From MFZZ01 sp964610165 (lineage in GTDB: Bacteria; Patescibacteriota; Microgenomatia; UBA1406; GWC2-37-13), in NCBI GenBank assembly GCA_964610165.1, contig CAZSUZ010000003.1, positions 1 through 63,638 of the forward strand: 63,638 nt of DNA, given 5' to 3'. The translations under genes and the position numbers were made by a program. The notes beneath the pieces were generated by a model that was not told the DNA's origin, ran no database searches, and was given only the letters and a program-made list of their open reading frames with translations. Position 1 is the first letter of the stretch, and each line of letters opens with the position of its first letter. Of this stretch, positions 32,817-42,148 are shown in pieces.

Positions 32817-32960
32817 TTATTCATAGGCCAAACGACGGAGCGTCTTGCCATATTTCTTTATTGCCTGTTTCGTGAATTTTCTAACCTTTTCATCTTTTTC
32901 ATTCGTTTTTTTAGAATCTTCACGTCTCCAAATTTTGTTAATAAATGTAAGTACTACCAT
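32817..32960 (-). CDS. Small antitoxin-like protein for Doc, 47 residues
   Basis: Frame from ATG 32960 to TAA 32817-32819, two bases before the doc ATG. Basic N-terminal half (KIWRREDSKKTNEKDEK) and an amphipathic helix at the C-terminus (RKFTKQAIKKYGKTLRRLA). Short proteins with such an F..A..KYG...LA helix commonly precede Doc toxins, where the helix plugs the Fic active site. TATAAT lies 12 bases before the ATG. Assignment rests on size, position and this pattern. Confidence 0.65.
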   Translation of the reverse strand: MVVLTFINKIWRREDSKKTNEKDEKVRKFTKQAIKKYGKTLRRLAYE

Positions 32961-33106
32961 ATCGTTAACTTTATTATAACAGATGTAGTGTTACATAAAA
33001 ATATTGTCACAATAATATATATTTCAGCAAAAATTCAGGGAAACTATATATATTTAAAGCTGGAACGTGCTTTTATATCAAAATATTCGTTATAATATAG
33101 TTCCTT

Positions 33107-34207
33107 ATGCATTCAAACAATAAATATATATTAATCGACGTTGTACCACCTACAACTTCTAAAGAAGAAGCTCAAGATAACTTAACGGAAGTATTATCTC
33201 TTATTGATACTTATGGTGGGGGAGAAGTAGTTGAAATAATTCAACGAAGGGCTCATCCACATCCAGGTACATATATTGGTTCCGGAAAAGCAGAAGAAGT
33301 AGCGATACTAATTAAAGATTTAAAAATAGATGTTGTCATTTTAAATGCTATTGCAAAAACCACCCAACTTTACAAATTAGAAAGAATGTTTTGGAAGTAT
33401 AATCCAAATATACAAGTTTGGGATCGAGTAGACCTTATTCTTCATATTTTTGCTAAACATGCAAAAACAGCAGAATCAAAACTTCAAATTGAACTTGCAA
33501 CAATGCGTCATATGGGTCCAAGAATGTATGGACTTTCCGGTGAACTTGGAAGGCAAGCCGGTGGAATCGGAGGTAGGGGAGCAGGAGAAACAAATGTAGA
33601 GCTAATGAAACGTCATTGGCGTGATGCAATAAAAAAAACTGCAGATAAATTAAAAATTCTTGAAAATAATAGACAAAAACAGCTTAACCGACGTCGTGAA
33701 GTAGGACTTAAGACAGTTTCCATAGTAGGATATACAAACGCTGGAAAAACCACACTATTTAATAAACTTACTAAAAAAGAAAAACTCGCAAAAAATGTAT
33801 TATTTGCAACACTCGATAGTAATGTAGGAAAAATATATTTTCATGAAACTCAAAGAGAAATTCTAGTCTCAGATACTATTGGTTTTATACAAAATTTACC
33901 AGCAGAATTAGTTGAAGCATTTAAATCAACACTTATGGAATCTATTAATGCAGATTTACTATTACATGTAATAGATGTAACAGACCCAAAAATGTATCAA
34001 AAAATAACTATTGTTGAAGAAATTCTCAATGATCTCGGCCTTCAAGATAAAAGAAAAATGTACGTATTTAATAAATCAGAAGATTTGCCTGAAAATGTTA
34101 AAACCTACCTTCAAGAAAACTTTAAAGATAAACATCCACAGTTTATTTCTGCACGAGATGGGTTACACATTGAAGAACTCAAAAAAGCTATGCATGAAAT
34201 TGTGTAG
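33107..34207 (+). CDS. hflX: Ribosome-associated GTPase HflX
   Basis: A 366-residue GTPase that binds 50S/70S ribosomes and can split stalled ribosomes. The N-terminal HflX domain (residues 1-195) contains YIGSGKAEEV and the glycine-rich RQAGGIGGRGAGETNVE. The G domain has G1 GYTNAGKTTLFN (about 206), G3 DTIGFIQNLPAELVEAF (about 253) and G4 FNKSE, where the usual NKxD ends in Glu. The C-terminal extension of longer homologues is absent. TATAAT lies ten bases before the ATG, no SD. Its 3' end overlaps the next, convergent gene by 20 bases. Confidence 0.94.
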   Translation: MHSNNKYILIDVVPPTTSKEEAQDNLTEVLSLIDTYGGGEVVEIIQRRAHPHPGTYIGSGKAEEVAILIKDLKIDVVILNAIAKTTQLYKLERMFWKYNPNIQVWDRVDLILHIFAKHAKTAESKLQIELATMRHMGPRMYGLSGELGRQAGGIGGRGAGETNVELMKRHWRDAIKKTADKLKILENNRQKQLNRRREVGLKTVSIVGYTNAGKTTLFNKLTKKEKLAKNVLFATLDSNVGKIYFHETQREILVSDTIGFIQNLPAELVEAFKSTLMESINADLLLHVIDVTDPKMYQKITIVEEILNDLGLQDKRKMYVFNKSEDLPENVKTYLQENFKDKHPQFISARDGLHIEELKKAMHEIV

Positions 34208-34562
34208 TTTTTTTTTGATATTTTTTTACTAAAGTAAATACTACAATTATTACAAATACTGGCAAAGCGACAATTTTAATAACCCGCTCCATATAAGAAA
34301 ACCCAATAACCATATTTATCCAATATGAATGCAAGAGCATATTAAATAAATAATTTTGAGGAATAAGTTTTTGAAAGTTCAAAGCATTATCAACTAATGC
34401 CCAAATTATTGACGTGGCAGTCAATATTCCATAACTAACTATAAAAAAAGTCCTTATTTCTTTGTGGAATCTAATAACCCTAACTAAAAATAACGGAACC
34501 ATCATATAAATGCCAACAATAATAAAAGTAAGAATATAGTTTAAAAAAAAATCTACAAACAT
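34188..34562 (-). CDS. Small integral membrane protein, 124 residues
   Basis: About four hydrophobic helices (residues 5-27, 36-58, 72-92, 95-113) and a basic tail KKYQKKTTQFHA. Family not recognised. TATAAT ends seven bases before the ATG, the leaderless layout seen elsewhere. The end overlaps hflX tail to tail. Confidence 0.65.
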   Translation of the reverse strand: MFVDFFLNYILTFIIVGIYMMVPLFLVRVIRFHKEIRTFFIVSYGILTATSIIWALVDNALNFQKLIPQNYLFNMLLHSYWINMVIGFSYMERVIKIVALPVFVIIVVFTLVKKYQKKTTQFHA

Positions 34563-34632
34563 AATATCTATTATAGACTATATTGCAGATCTCTCTTAAA
34601 TCTTTTTTTAAATGATTATTTTACAGAAAAAA

Positions 34633-34950
34633 TTATGGAGTTGGTGGAATTAAGCCATCACAAAAAGAAGCCATTTCTTTTTTGATTGTGTCTCGAGATA
34701 ATTGGAGTTGTTCTTCCATAAATAATGCATCCTGTTGTCTAGCTTGTTCTACATCAGTAGTTACTTTACCATTACAAGAGGCTTCCTTATCAGAAAGTAC
34801 AGGCCCAGAAGTTTGTGCAGATATAGAATCTGTAATATTTATAGGTTTTAAAGGTCCACATCCTGCTAAAAAAAGCATGAACGATGCGACACTAACTTGC
34901 ATTATTTTTTTATATTGTTGTAAATCAAATGGCTGTATAAATTCACTCAT
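34633..34950 (-). CDS. Predicted lipoprotein, 105 residues
   Basis: A hydrophobic stretch SVASFMLFLAGC near residue 20-31 ends in a lipobox (LAGC), so Cys31 is the likely lipidation site for the Lgt encoded at 52.7 kb. The n-region is unusually long (MSEFIQPFDLQQYKKIMQ); Met17 could be an alternative start. The mature part is polar, with two Cys and a helix ASFCDGLIPPTP at the end. Function unknown. Confidence 0.65.
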   Translation of the reverse strand: MSEFIQPFDLQQYKKIMQVSVASFMLFLAGCGPLKPINITDSISAQTSGPVLSDKEASCNGKVTTDVEQARQQDALFMEEQLQLSRDTIKKEMASFCDGLIPPTP

Positions 34951-34989
34951 ATAAGTGATAATTATACCACAATACTATAGGCTTTACAA

Positions 34990-35850
34990 TTATTGCACTG
35001 TCAGGACTATACCTGCAATAACTAAAATTGCTGCAATAATTTTTTTGGTTAAATCAGATCTTTCCTTAAGAATAATTGATGCAACAATAACATTTAAAAT
35101 AACGGCAGAAGCTTCAAGAGGAATAACTTCAGAAACTTTTCCCAGTTGAAGTGCTCTTAATGTAAATAAAACTGCAAGTGACCACGTAATTCCTGTTAAT
35201 AAAAAATATTTCTTTTCACCAGTTTGAAATTCATTCACAATTGCACCAACTGAAGTTCGTTCCCAAAAGTATAAAATAATTGCTGGTATAAAAAACGTAA
35301 AGAAAATATAGAATGGCAAATTAAAAGAAACAGAAGTACCAATATCTATACTAATAGCTGTTGCATAGGCGAGTGATGCAATAACGGACAAAATGACATA
35401 TTTATTAATTTCAAAAGCTCCTTTTTTAAACTGAAGAAAAATATTTCCAAATAAAATTAAAAAAGCACCAAGAACTTTTGTTAAAATAATTGGTTCTTTA
35501 AATAGAGTAAATCCGTAGATAATTAAAAATACATTTCCCATTTGCGCAAGTATAGACATAATTGATACTTCTAAATGTTTACGTGTTGTAGTACCTAATC
35601 TATCAACAATTGCATAAAATACCGCTGCAATAATAAGCATTAACCAAACTCTTGGTTCTGTTGGAACCTGAAATGGAAAGAAAGGAATAAAAGGAAGAAT
35701 ACTAAAACCAGCTATAAGCTGAAGAACCAATGTTGCAGCTCCTTCATTTTTAGTATGCTGGACTGCAAGTTTATAAAACTGAAAAAAAGATACAATACAA
35801 AATAAATATAAGACAACATTAAACTGCCACGTATTTAATAAAAATATCAT
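34990..35850 (-). CDS. EamA-family transporter
   Basis: A 286-residue protein with about ten membrane helices in two EamA repeats (residues 10-140 and 150-285). The second repeat ends with the typical PLEASAVILNVIVASIILKE. Related to, but clearly different from, the riboswitch-controlled transporter at 29.7 kb, and no riboswitch is present here. Substrate unknown. TATAAT ends eight bases before the ATG. copA ends 20 bases upstream on the same strand, so some read-through from the copper operon is possible. Confidence 0.88.
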   Translation of the reverse strand: MIFLLNTWQFNVVLYLFCIVSFFQFYKLAVQHTKNEGAATLVLQLIAGFSILPFIPFFPFQVPTEPRVWLMLIIAAVFYAIVDRLGTTTRKHLEVSIMSILAQMGNVFLIIYGFTLFKEPIILTKVLGAFLILFGNIFLQFKKGAFEINKYVILSVIASLAYATAISIDIGTSVSFNLPFYIFFTFFIPAIILYFWERTSVGAIVNEFQTGEKKYFLLTGITWSLAVLFTLRALQLGKVSEVIPLEASAVILNVIVASIILKERSDLTKKIIAAILVIAGIVLTVQ

Positions 35851-35870
35851 ATCGACTGATTATAGCAGTT

Positions 35871-38264
35871 TTATTTCACCAAATATTTCAATCTTAAACT
35901 ATTCCCTACAACGGAAATAGAACTTAATGCCATTGCCATACTGGCAATAATAGGTGAAAGGAGCAACCCCATAGCAGGGTAGAGAATACCTGCTGCTACT
36001 GGTATGCCTATTACGTTATAACCAAATGCCCAAAATAAATTTTGTTTAATAATGCCAATTGTTTCTTTAGAAATTTCTATAGAATCAACAACTTTTTCAA
36101 GTGTTCCTTTGACTAAAATAATATCTCCAGTTGCTATTGCTACATCTGTTCCTGTTCCCATGGCAATCCCAACATCTGCTTGAGCAAGTGCTGGTGCATC
36201 ATTTATACCATCTCCAACCATGGCAACAATTTGTTTTGTTTCTCCAGATCCTTGGAGTTGTTTTACTTTTGAAGCTTTTTCTGCAGGTAACACTTCTGCC
36301 AGAACTGCATCAATACCAAGTTCTTTTGCTACAACTTCTGCTGTTACTTTATTGTCGCCAGTCATCATAACGGTTTTAATATGCATTTCATGCAGTTTTT
36401 TGATTGCTCGTTTTGCATCTTCTTTAATAGTATCTGCGATGCCAACAACACCAACAACTTTTTTATCTACTGCTACATATGATACTGTCTGGGCACGTTT
36501 TCGAAGCTCATGTGCTTTTTCCAAAAGAGATTGTTCAATGGTAACTTTCATTTCTTTCATTAATATTTCTGTACCAATATGAATTATTTGATTTTTAACT
36601 TTTGCTTGAATTCCTTTTCCAGAAATATCTTTAAAATCAGAAACAGAAATTTCAGAAATATTTTTTTTCATTTTTAAATAATTTACAACCGCATCCGCAA
36701 GTGGATGATGAGATTGTTTTTCAATAGAGTAGAGAAGTGCATTATACTTTTCATCAACTTCATACGAAACTACTTCTGGTTTTCCATTTGTCAGTGTTCC
36801 TGTTTTATCAAATACAATGGTATTAATATCATGTGCAATTTCCAAAGCTTCTGCATCTTTAATTAAAATACCTCGTTGTGCAGCTTTACCAGTTCCTACC
36901 ATAACGGCAGTTGGCGTTGCAAGCCCAAGAGCACAAGGACAAGCAATAATAAGTACAGTAATGGCAATATATGTTGCAAATGTAAATGCTTGAGCAGTAC
37001 CAATAATTCCTAAAGCAGGAGCTACAAAAAACCAAAATACCCATGCAAGAACTGCAATGCTTATTACTGCTGGTACAAAAATAGATGCTACTTTATCTGC
37101 TAATCGTTGAATGGGAGCTTCTGTTGCTTGAGCATCTTCTACAAGTTGAATAATTTGTGCAAGCAATGTATCTGATCCAACTTTTGTTGCTTTATATTTT
37201 ATAAATCCCGATTTATTAATAGTTGCACCAATAACTGCGTCATTTTTTTTCTTAGAAACTGGCATACTTTCACCAGTAACCATAGATTCATCAACTTGGG
37301 AATTTCCTTCTACAACAATGCCATCAACCGGAAATTTAGATCCAGGCTTAACTAAAATTACATCACCAACAAGAACTTCTTCAATAGGAATAATTAATTC
37401 TTTTCCATGACGAATAACTGTTGCGTCCTTTGCCTGCAGATGGAGAAGTGCTTTAATTGCATCTGCAGCATTTCCTTTAGCTCTCATCTCCAATAGTCGA
37501 CCTAATAAAATAAAGAAAATAATAAATACAGCCGCCTCAAAATATACTTCAGATCCTGCATCTATACCTTGAAATGTTCTTGGGAAAAAAGTTACGACAG
37601 TAGAATAGAGCCATGCTGTAAACGTTCCAATAGCAATAAGTGTATCCATATTAGAAGAACGAACACGCCAAACAGCAATTGCACTTTGAAATACTTCGCG
37701 TCCACCAACAAAAAGAATAGGTGTTGCAAGTAAAAATTGCAAAAAATGTAGAAGGGATATCTCATATCCAGAATTACCAATAATAATTGACCCAAACATC
37801 ATACCAATATCTGGTAATCCTAAATCCATTCCAAAAGCCATCCATAACATAAGAACTAAAAAGGGGATTGCTCCAATTCCCATCCACATAACGCGTTTTT
37901 TTAAATCTTCATACAATTTATGACGAAGTGATTCATCCAAAGGAATACCATGATTATGTACTTCCATTGAATGGCCCATTTCTTTTTGCATTTTTTCATC
38001 CTCAATTTTCTTAACTTCGGGTGGGGAAGCAAGAACTGTTTTTCCCATAGAATTATCAACAAGTTGATATGATCCTTGGTCTGCAACGGTCTTTTTTAAC
38101 TGATCAAAGCTTACTTTTGATTCGTCATATTCAATATTCATCTTTTCTGTTGCATAATTTACAGTGACGGATTTTACTCCATCAAGTTCTGAAACCGCTT
38201 CTTGAATAAGTGTTTTACAAGACGCACAATGCATACCGACAATTGGAAAAATTTGTTTTTTCAT
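35871..38264 (-). CDS. copA: Copper-exporting P1B-type ATPase
   Basis: A 797-residue heavy-metal pump. N-terminal HMA domain with GMHCASCK (residues 9-16); a helical membrane region; the actuator TGES motif (VTGESMPVSKK, about 335); the CPC metal site in IIACPCALGLATPTA (about 435); the phosphorylation motif DKTGTLTNGKP (about 478); and GDGINDAPALAQADVG (about 690). The last helix holds MALSSISVVGNSLRL, the MSxSS type associated with Cu(I). A Met/His-rich stretch (MGHSMEVHNHGI) near residue 95 may bind metal. Last gene of the csoR operon, one base after the preceding stop. Confidence 0.96.
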   Translation of the reverse strand: MKKQIFPIVGMHCASCKTLIQEAVSELDGVKSVTVNYATEKMNIEYDESKVSFDQLKKTVADQGSYQLVDNSMGKTVLASPPEVKKIEDEKMQKEMGHSMEVHNHGIPLDESLRHKLYEDLKKRVMWMGIGAIPFLVLMLWMAFGMDLGLPDIGMMFGSIIIGNSGYEISLLHFLQFLLATPILFVGGREVFQSAIAVWRVRSSNMDTLIAIGTFTAWLYSTVVTFFPRTFQGIDAGSEVYFEAAVFIIFFILLGRLLEMRAKGNAADAIKALLHLQAKDATVIRHGKELIIPIEEVLVGDVILVKPGSKFPVDGIVVEGNSQVDESMVTGESMPVSKKKNDAVIGATINKSGFIKYKATKVGSDTLLAQIIQLVEDAQATEAPIQRLADKVASIFVPAVISIAVLAWVFWFFVAPALGIIGTAQAFTFATYIAITVLIIACPCALGLATPTAVMVGTGKAAQRGILIKDAEALEIAHDINTIVFDKTGTLTNGKPEVVSYEVDEKYNALLYSIEKQSHHPLADAVVNYLKMKKNISEISVSDFKDISGKGIQAKVKNQIIHIGTEILMKEMKVTIEQSLLEKAHELRKRAQTVSYVAVDKKVVGVVGIADTIKEDAKRAIKKLHEMHIKTVMMTGDNKVTAEVVAKELGIDAVLAEVLPAEKASKVKQLQGSGETKQIVAMVGDGINDAPALAQADVGIAMGTGTDVAIATGDIILVKGTLEKVVDSIEISKETIGIIKQNLFWAFGYNVIGIPVAAGILYPAMGLLLSPIIASMAMALSSISVVGNSLRLKYLVK

Positions 38265-38265
38265 A

Positions 38266-39642
38266 TTAGCTTTTTATAACTTCTACTGTAACTGGTGGAA
38301 CCATACCCATGGTGCAACTAATCTTAAATGTGCCAACTTTTGTTGGTGTAAATTCTGCTTTTGCTTGATCCGTATTTAAATAAATAACATCTTCATATAA
38401 CCCAGGCATATACATTGCTTGTGCACAACCTAACACATTCGAATTATTGATGGTAAATTTTGCAGGTACATTTACTTGTAATGTAATCTGTTTTGGATAA
38501 TACTCAAAACCTTCAGCGCGCATAGTAACTTCCTGATATCTATCTTTACCTTCTCCAACGATACGAACTCCCGTGTTATTATCCATACCAACTTCATACG
38601 GTTTTTTAGATAAATCACTTAAACTAGGTGCACCCATTACATTTAATTGAGCATTAATGTTATAAATGCCAAAAGCAATTATAAAAAATCCGATTAACAA
38701 ATTAAAAGTCCCTGCAAATAATTCATTTTTTTGAAATTTAACACTAGAGAAACTCAATATTGCCAGCACGGGAAGAGTACCAAGTGCAAAAGCAGTCATC
38801 ATAAGCATACTTGTCCAAGAGTTTGCCGTTGCAAGTGCTACCGTTTGTGCCATTAACGTAAATCCACAGGGAATAAAAAAGGTAAGTGCACCTGTTACAA
38901 ATGGCATATATTTTCCTTGAAAGTTTTGCTCATTACTAATGTATTTAGATATAAAACGTGGAGCTGTTAACTTAATACGCTTTGCCCAAGATACACCAAG
39001 CATTTGTAATCCAATAACAACCATTACAACAGAAACAAAAAGAATGAGTACCGCTGTTTGTTGAAGAGATACGGTAAAGAATGATCCTATTAACCCAAGA
39101 ACTGCACCTAATAATGCATAAGAAATTAATCGTCCAATATTAAACATTACAAATGGCAGAAATCTTTTAGATTCATCTTTTCCTCCATACAGTGAATTCC
39201 ATTGCTTTGATAATGATAATAGTAATCCACCAACTAACGCTGCACAGGTAGATAAACTAGCAACAATACCGAGTCCAAAAAAAGCAGGAATACCAGATTG
39301 TTCATCAATAGAGAAGCGGGACAGAATATTCGCATCTTCAATAATTAAAAATAAAACAAAAAGCACTATTGCAATACCAATACCTGTTATAACTGATTGA
39401 ATGGTAATATTTGCCTGACCAACTTGTTTTTCTGAAAGAGTGTATCCATGCTCAGATAATTCTTTGTTGAGTAAATTAATATCTAAATTACCAGAAAATG
39501 TGACATCAACTTTTTTATCTGCTAATGATGCTTTTGCATTAATAACACCTTTAGTTTTAGATACTTTTTTTTCAATAAGAACTTCACAAGCTGCACAATG
39601 CATACCAGAAACATAAAGAGTGCAATTTTTTTGTTTAGACAT
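38266..39642 (-). CDS. HMA - DsbD/TauE-like membrane - cupredoxin fusion protein
   Basis: A 458-residue fusion. Residues 1-70 form an HMA metal-binding domain with SGMHCAACEVL; residues 90-345 are about seven membrane helices of the DsbD_2/SafE-like type (FGLGIVASLSTCAALVGG opens it); residues 370-458 form a cupredoxin-like domain with Cys in NVLGCAQAMYMPG and ISCTMGMVPP as probable copper ligands. The order suggests capture of copper in the cytoplasm or membrane and handling outside. It lies between csoR and copA with gaps of 2 and 1 bases. Confidence 0.9.
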   Translation of the reverse strand: MSKQKNCTLYVSGMHCAACEVLIEKKVSKTKGVINAKASLADKKVDVTFSGNLDINLLNKELSEHGYTLSEKQVGQANITIQSVITGIGIAIVLFVLFLIIEDANILSRFSIDEQSGIPAFFGLGIVASLSTCAALVGGLLLSLSKQWNSLYGGKDESKRFLPFVMFNIGRLISYALLGAVLGLIGSFFTVSLQQTAVLILFVSVVMVVIGLQMLGVSWAKRIKLTAPRFISKYISNEQNFQGKYMPFVTGALTFFIPCGFTLMAQTVALATANSWTSMLMMTAFALGTLPVLAILSFSSVKFQKNELFAGTFNLLIGFFIIAFGIYNINAQLNVMGAPSLSDLSKKPYEVGMDNNTGVRIVGEGKDRYQEVTMRAEGFEYYPKQITLQVNVPAKFTINNSNVLGCAQAMYMPGLYEDVIYLNTDQAKAEFTPTKVGTFKISCTMGMVPPVTVEVIKS

Positions 39643-39644
39643 AT

Positions 39645-39911
39645 TTATTTAAATTTATAAATACCAATCAGATCTTTAACCATCTGATGTTCTTCACCGT
39701 TTTTAACTTGATCAACTGCACATGTTTTTAAATGATCTTCCATCATAAGCATATCAATTTGCTTTAATGCTTTTTGCACAGCTAATGAATGATGGAGAAC
39801 ATCTATACAATATTGATCTGATTCAACCATCTGAATAACTTTGTGTAAATGACCATTTGCAATTTTAAGTCTATGCACAATTCTATCTTTATTACTTTTT
39901 ATAGTTACCAT
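39645..39911 (-). CDS. csoR: CsoR-family copper-sensing repressor
   Basis: An 88-residue helical regulator of the CsoR/RcnR family. The Cu(I) ligands of CsoR are present: Cys in QYCIDVLHHS (about residue 36) and the His/Cys pair in EDHLKTCAVD (about 61 and 65). The family start HRLKIANGHLHKVIQMVE is clear. First gene of a three-gene copper operon; apo-protein would bind the G/C-rich palindrome at 39929-39947 and copper would release it. Confidence 0.94.
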   Translation of the reverse strand: MVTIKSNKDRIVHRLKIANGHLHKVIQMVESDQYCIDVLHHSLAVQKALKQIDMLMMEDHLKTCAVDQVKNGEEHQMVKDLIGIYKFK

Positions 39912-39928
39912 TTTAATACTAAATTTTT

Positions 39929-39982
39929 AATCTCCTATAGGGGGATTAGATCTATAATAATTGTTACTTAAAAAAAAGTCAA
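39929..39982 (-). promoter_or_regulatory. Copper operon promoter and CsoR operator
   Basis: On the minus strand TTGACT (39977-39982), 17 bases, TATTAT (39954-39959). The imperfect palindrome AATCTCC-TATAG-GGGGATT (39929-39947) begins seven bases after the -10, over the probable start site, and has the G/C-tract with AT centre seen in CsoR operators. The leader is about 36 bases. Confidence 0.7.
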
Positions 39983-40062
39983 CTGTAGATTTATAGCTTA
40001 AAACCTGTTACACTGTTATTGGTTAGTAAACTACGTTATTATTCCTGCAATATACATAACAC

Positions 40063-41448
40063 ATGAAATTTTCATTTGTAGACATCGAAACAACTGGAGC
40101 GCATGCACGACACGATCGTATTATAGAAATAGGAATTCTTCGTGTGGAAGATAATAAGCTTTCCAGAACATATCAAAAACTAATCAACCCAGAAACATAT
40201 CTGAATCCATTTATTTCTCAAATGACAGGTATTTCACAATCAGATTTAGAAACAGCTCCCACCTTTGAAGAAATTAAAGAAGAAATTTTAGAGGTTCTTG
40301 ATGACACAATTTTTGTTGCGCACAATGTTCGTTTCGATTATGGCTTTTTACGTAATGAATTTAAACGGTTTGGTGTCAATTTTTCTTCCAAACAAATGTG
40401 TACTGTAAAACTATCACGCACATTATTTCCGCAATATCCTCGTCATAGTTTAGATTCACTTATAGAACGATTTCAGTTTAATATGGAAAATCGGCATCGA
40501 GCATTTGATGACGCTAAAATTTTGTGGGATTTTTATCAAAAAGTGCATACCATGTTTCCAGTTGAAACAGTTCAAAAAGTAGTTCAAGAAATTATAAAAA
40601 AACCAGCATTACCGCAACATTTATCTCAAGATATTCTAGATAATTTGCCAGAAGGACCAGGTGTATATATTTTCTACGGAGAAGGGGATATTCCTTTATA
40701 CATTGGGAAAAGTGTTAGTATTCGCGATCGAGTACTGTCACATTTTACAAATGATCAAAATTCTTCAAAAGAACTTAAAATTTCTCAACAAATTTTAAGA
40801 ATAGAAACTATTCCAACTGTGGGAGAGTTTGGTGCTCTTCTTAAGGAAGCAGAACTCATTAAAACTATGCAACCACTGTACAATACCCAGTTGCGACGTA
40901 CTCATAAAGTAGTACTTCTTAAAAAGAAAGAACTTCCAAATAGATTTTATTCATTAGAAATGGAACATGTAAAACAAATTTCTCCAGATGATATTAATAC
41001 AATGCTTGGCATTTTTCCTTCAAAGAAAAAGGCTAAAGAATATATAAAGAAAAAGGCTGAAGAATTTCAGTTATGTGAAAAATTGCTTGGACTAGAAAAA
41101 TGTTCTGGTTCTTGTTTCGGACATAAATTAGAACGTTGTCGTGGTGCATGTATTAATAAAGAACATTTTTTGTCGTACAATATGCGTTTTATAAAAGCTT
41201 TTTCTGAAAAAAAAATTAAGACATGGCCATTTGAAGGAGCAATACAAATTACAGAAATAGACCCAATAGAACAAAAACAAGAAATTTTTGTTGCAAATAA
41301 ATGGTGTCTTTCTTCACCAGAAAAAGATGAATTATTTTTTGATTATGATACCTATAAAATACTTGTAAGATTTATATTTAACCATAGAAATCAAGCATAT
41401 ATTTCTCCCATTCGTGAAACGTCTCAAAACATGCAATCTCATTTTTAA
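40063..41448 (+). CDS. DnaQ-like exonuclease fused to a UvrC-type GIY-YIG domain
   Basis: A 461-residue fusion. Residues 1-165 are a DEDDh 3'-5' exonuclease: FVDIETTG (ExoI), HNVRFDYGFL (ExoII) and HRAFDDAKILWDFY (ExoIII). Residues 195-290 are a GIY-YIG nuclease with GPGVYIFYGEGDIPLYIGKS and LLKEAELIKTMQP, as in the N-terminus of UvrC and in Cho. The C-terminal part has four Cys (CEKLLGLEKCSGSCFG, CRGAC) of unknown role. Such fusions are known in Actinobacteria; a role in nucleotide excision repair is likely. Confidence 0.93.
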   Translation: MKFSFVDIETTGAHARHDRIIEIGILRVEDNKLSRTYQKLINPETYLNPFISQMTGISQSDLETAPTFEEIKEEILEVLDDTIFVAHNVRFDYGFLRNEFKRFGVNFSSKQMCTVKLSRTLFPQYPRHSLDSLIERFQFNMENRHRAFDDAKILWDFYQKVHTMFPVETVQKVVQEIIKKPALPQHLSQDILDNLPEGPGVYIFYGEGDIPLYIGKSVSIRDRVLSHFTNDQNSSKELKISQQILRIETIPTVGEFGALLKEAELIKTMQPLYNTQLRRTHKVVLLKKKELPNRFYSLEMEHVKQISPDDINTMLGIFPSKKKAKEYIKKKAEEFQLCEKLLGLEKCSGSCFGHKLERCRGACINKEHFLSYNMRFIKAFSEKKIKTWPFEGAIQITEIDPIEQKQEIFVANKWCLSSPEKDELFFDYDTYKILVRFIFNHRNQAYISPIRETSQNMQSHF

Positions 41449-41465
41449 TTCGTTATAATTCGACT

Positions 41466-42119
41466 ATGAATAAAAACACAATAATAATAACTGCTGTATC
41501 AGTGATAGTTATGTTAGGTTTTTTAGTTGGTGCATATATGCTTACTAGTAAACCAGAAGTTACAGAATATCCCGAACTAAAACAGGTGCAAAGTACAGAT
41601 AATACTAAATGGTCAAAAAAAAACCAACGAATTCTTGTAGAGTTTAGTGATCTCCAATGTCCAGCTTGCGCTCAATATCATAGTATCCTTTTAAAAGAAC
41701 TTTCTAAAGATAAAGAAGTAACAGATAATGTTACCTTTATATACAAACATTTCCCATTAGATGCTGCTCATCCACATGCACGTGAAGCAGCATACGCAGC
41801 AGAAGCAGCCGGTAAACAAGGCAAATTTTTTGAAATGCATGATTTATTATTTGAAAATCAAAATGCTTGGAGTGGAGAAGAAAATCCAGTTGAAACATTT
41901 GTAGGATATGCAAAAAAACTAAAATTAAATGAAAAACAATTTAATACCGATATGAAATCAAAAGAAATTCAAGACAAAGTACAGAATGATTTCATTCTTG
42001 GCACAAAGGTGGGAGTACAAGGAACACCAACATTTTTCTTAAACGGAAAAAAACTCGCCAATCCTGCAACAATAGAAGAATTTAAACAAATATTACTGAA
42101 TGATTCAAACTCACAGTAA
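41466..42119 (+). CDS. DsbA-like thioredoxin-fold oxidoreductase, membrane-anchored
   Basis: A 217-residue protein with an N-terminal anchor (IIITAVSVIVMLGFLVGAYM) and a DsbA/thioredoxin_4 domain. The active site is FSDLQCPACAQYH (CPAC, about residue 65) and the cis-Pro loop is GVQGTPTFFLNGKK (about 180). It would form or exchange disulfides in extracytoplasmic proteins, several of which in this window have paired Cys. TATAAT ends six bases before the ATG. Confidence 0.93.
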   Translation: MNKNTIIITAVSVIVMLGFLVGAYMLTSKPEVTEYPELKQVQSTDNTKWSKKNQRILVEFSDLQCPACAQYHSILLKELSKDKEVTDNVTFIYKHFPLDAAHPHAREAAYAAEAAGKQGKFFEMHDLLFENQNAWSGEENPVETFVGYAKKLKLNEKQFNTDMKSKEIQDKVQNDFILGTKVGVQGTPTFFLNGKKLANPATIEEFKQILLNDSNSQ

Positions 42120-42148
42120 CAATTACGAATTATAAAGCAGTTTATTTA

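Noticed and set aside
36131..36582. Plus-strand frames within copA
   Set aside because: Leu/Ser-rich shadow frames of a strongly conserved ATPase gene, with no start signals.
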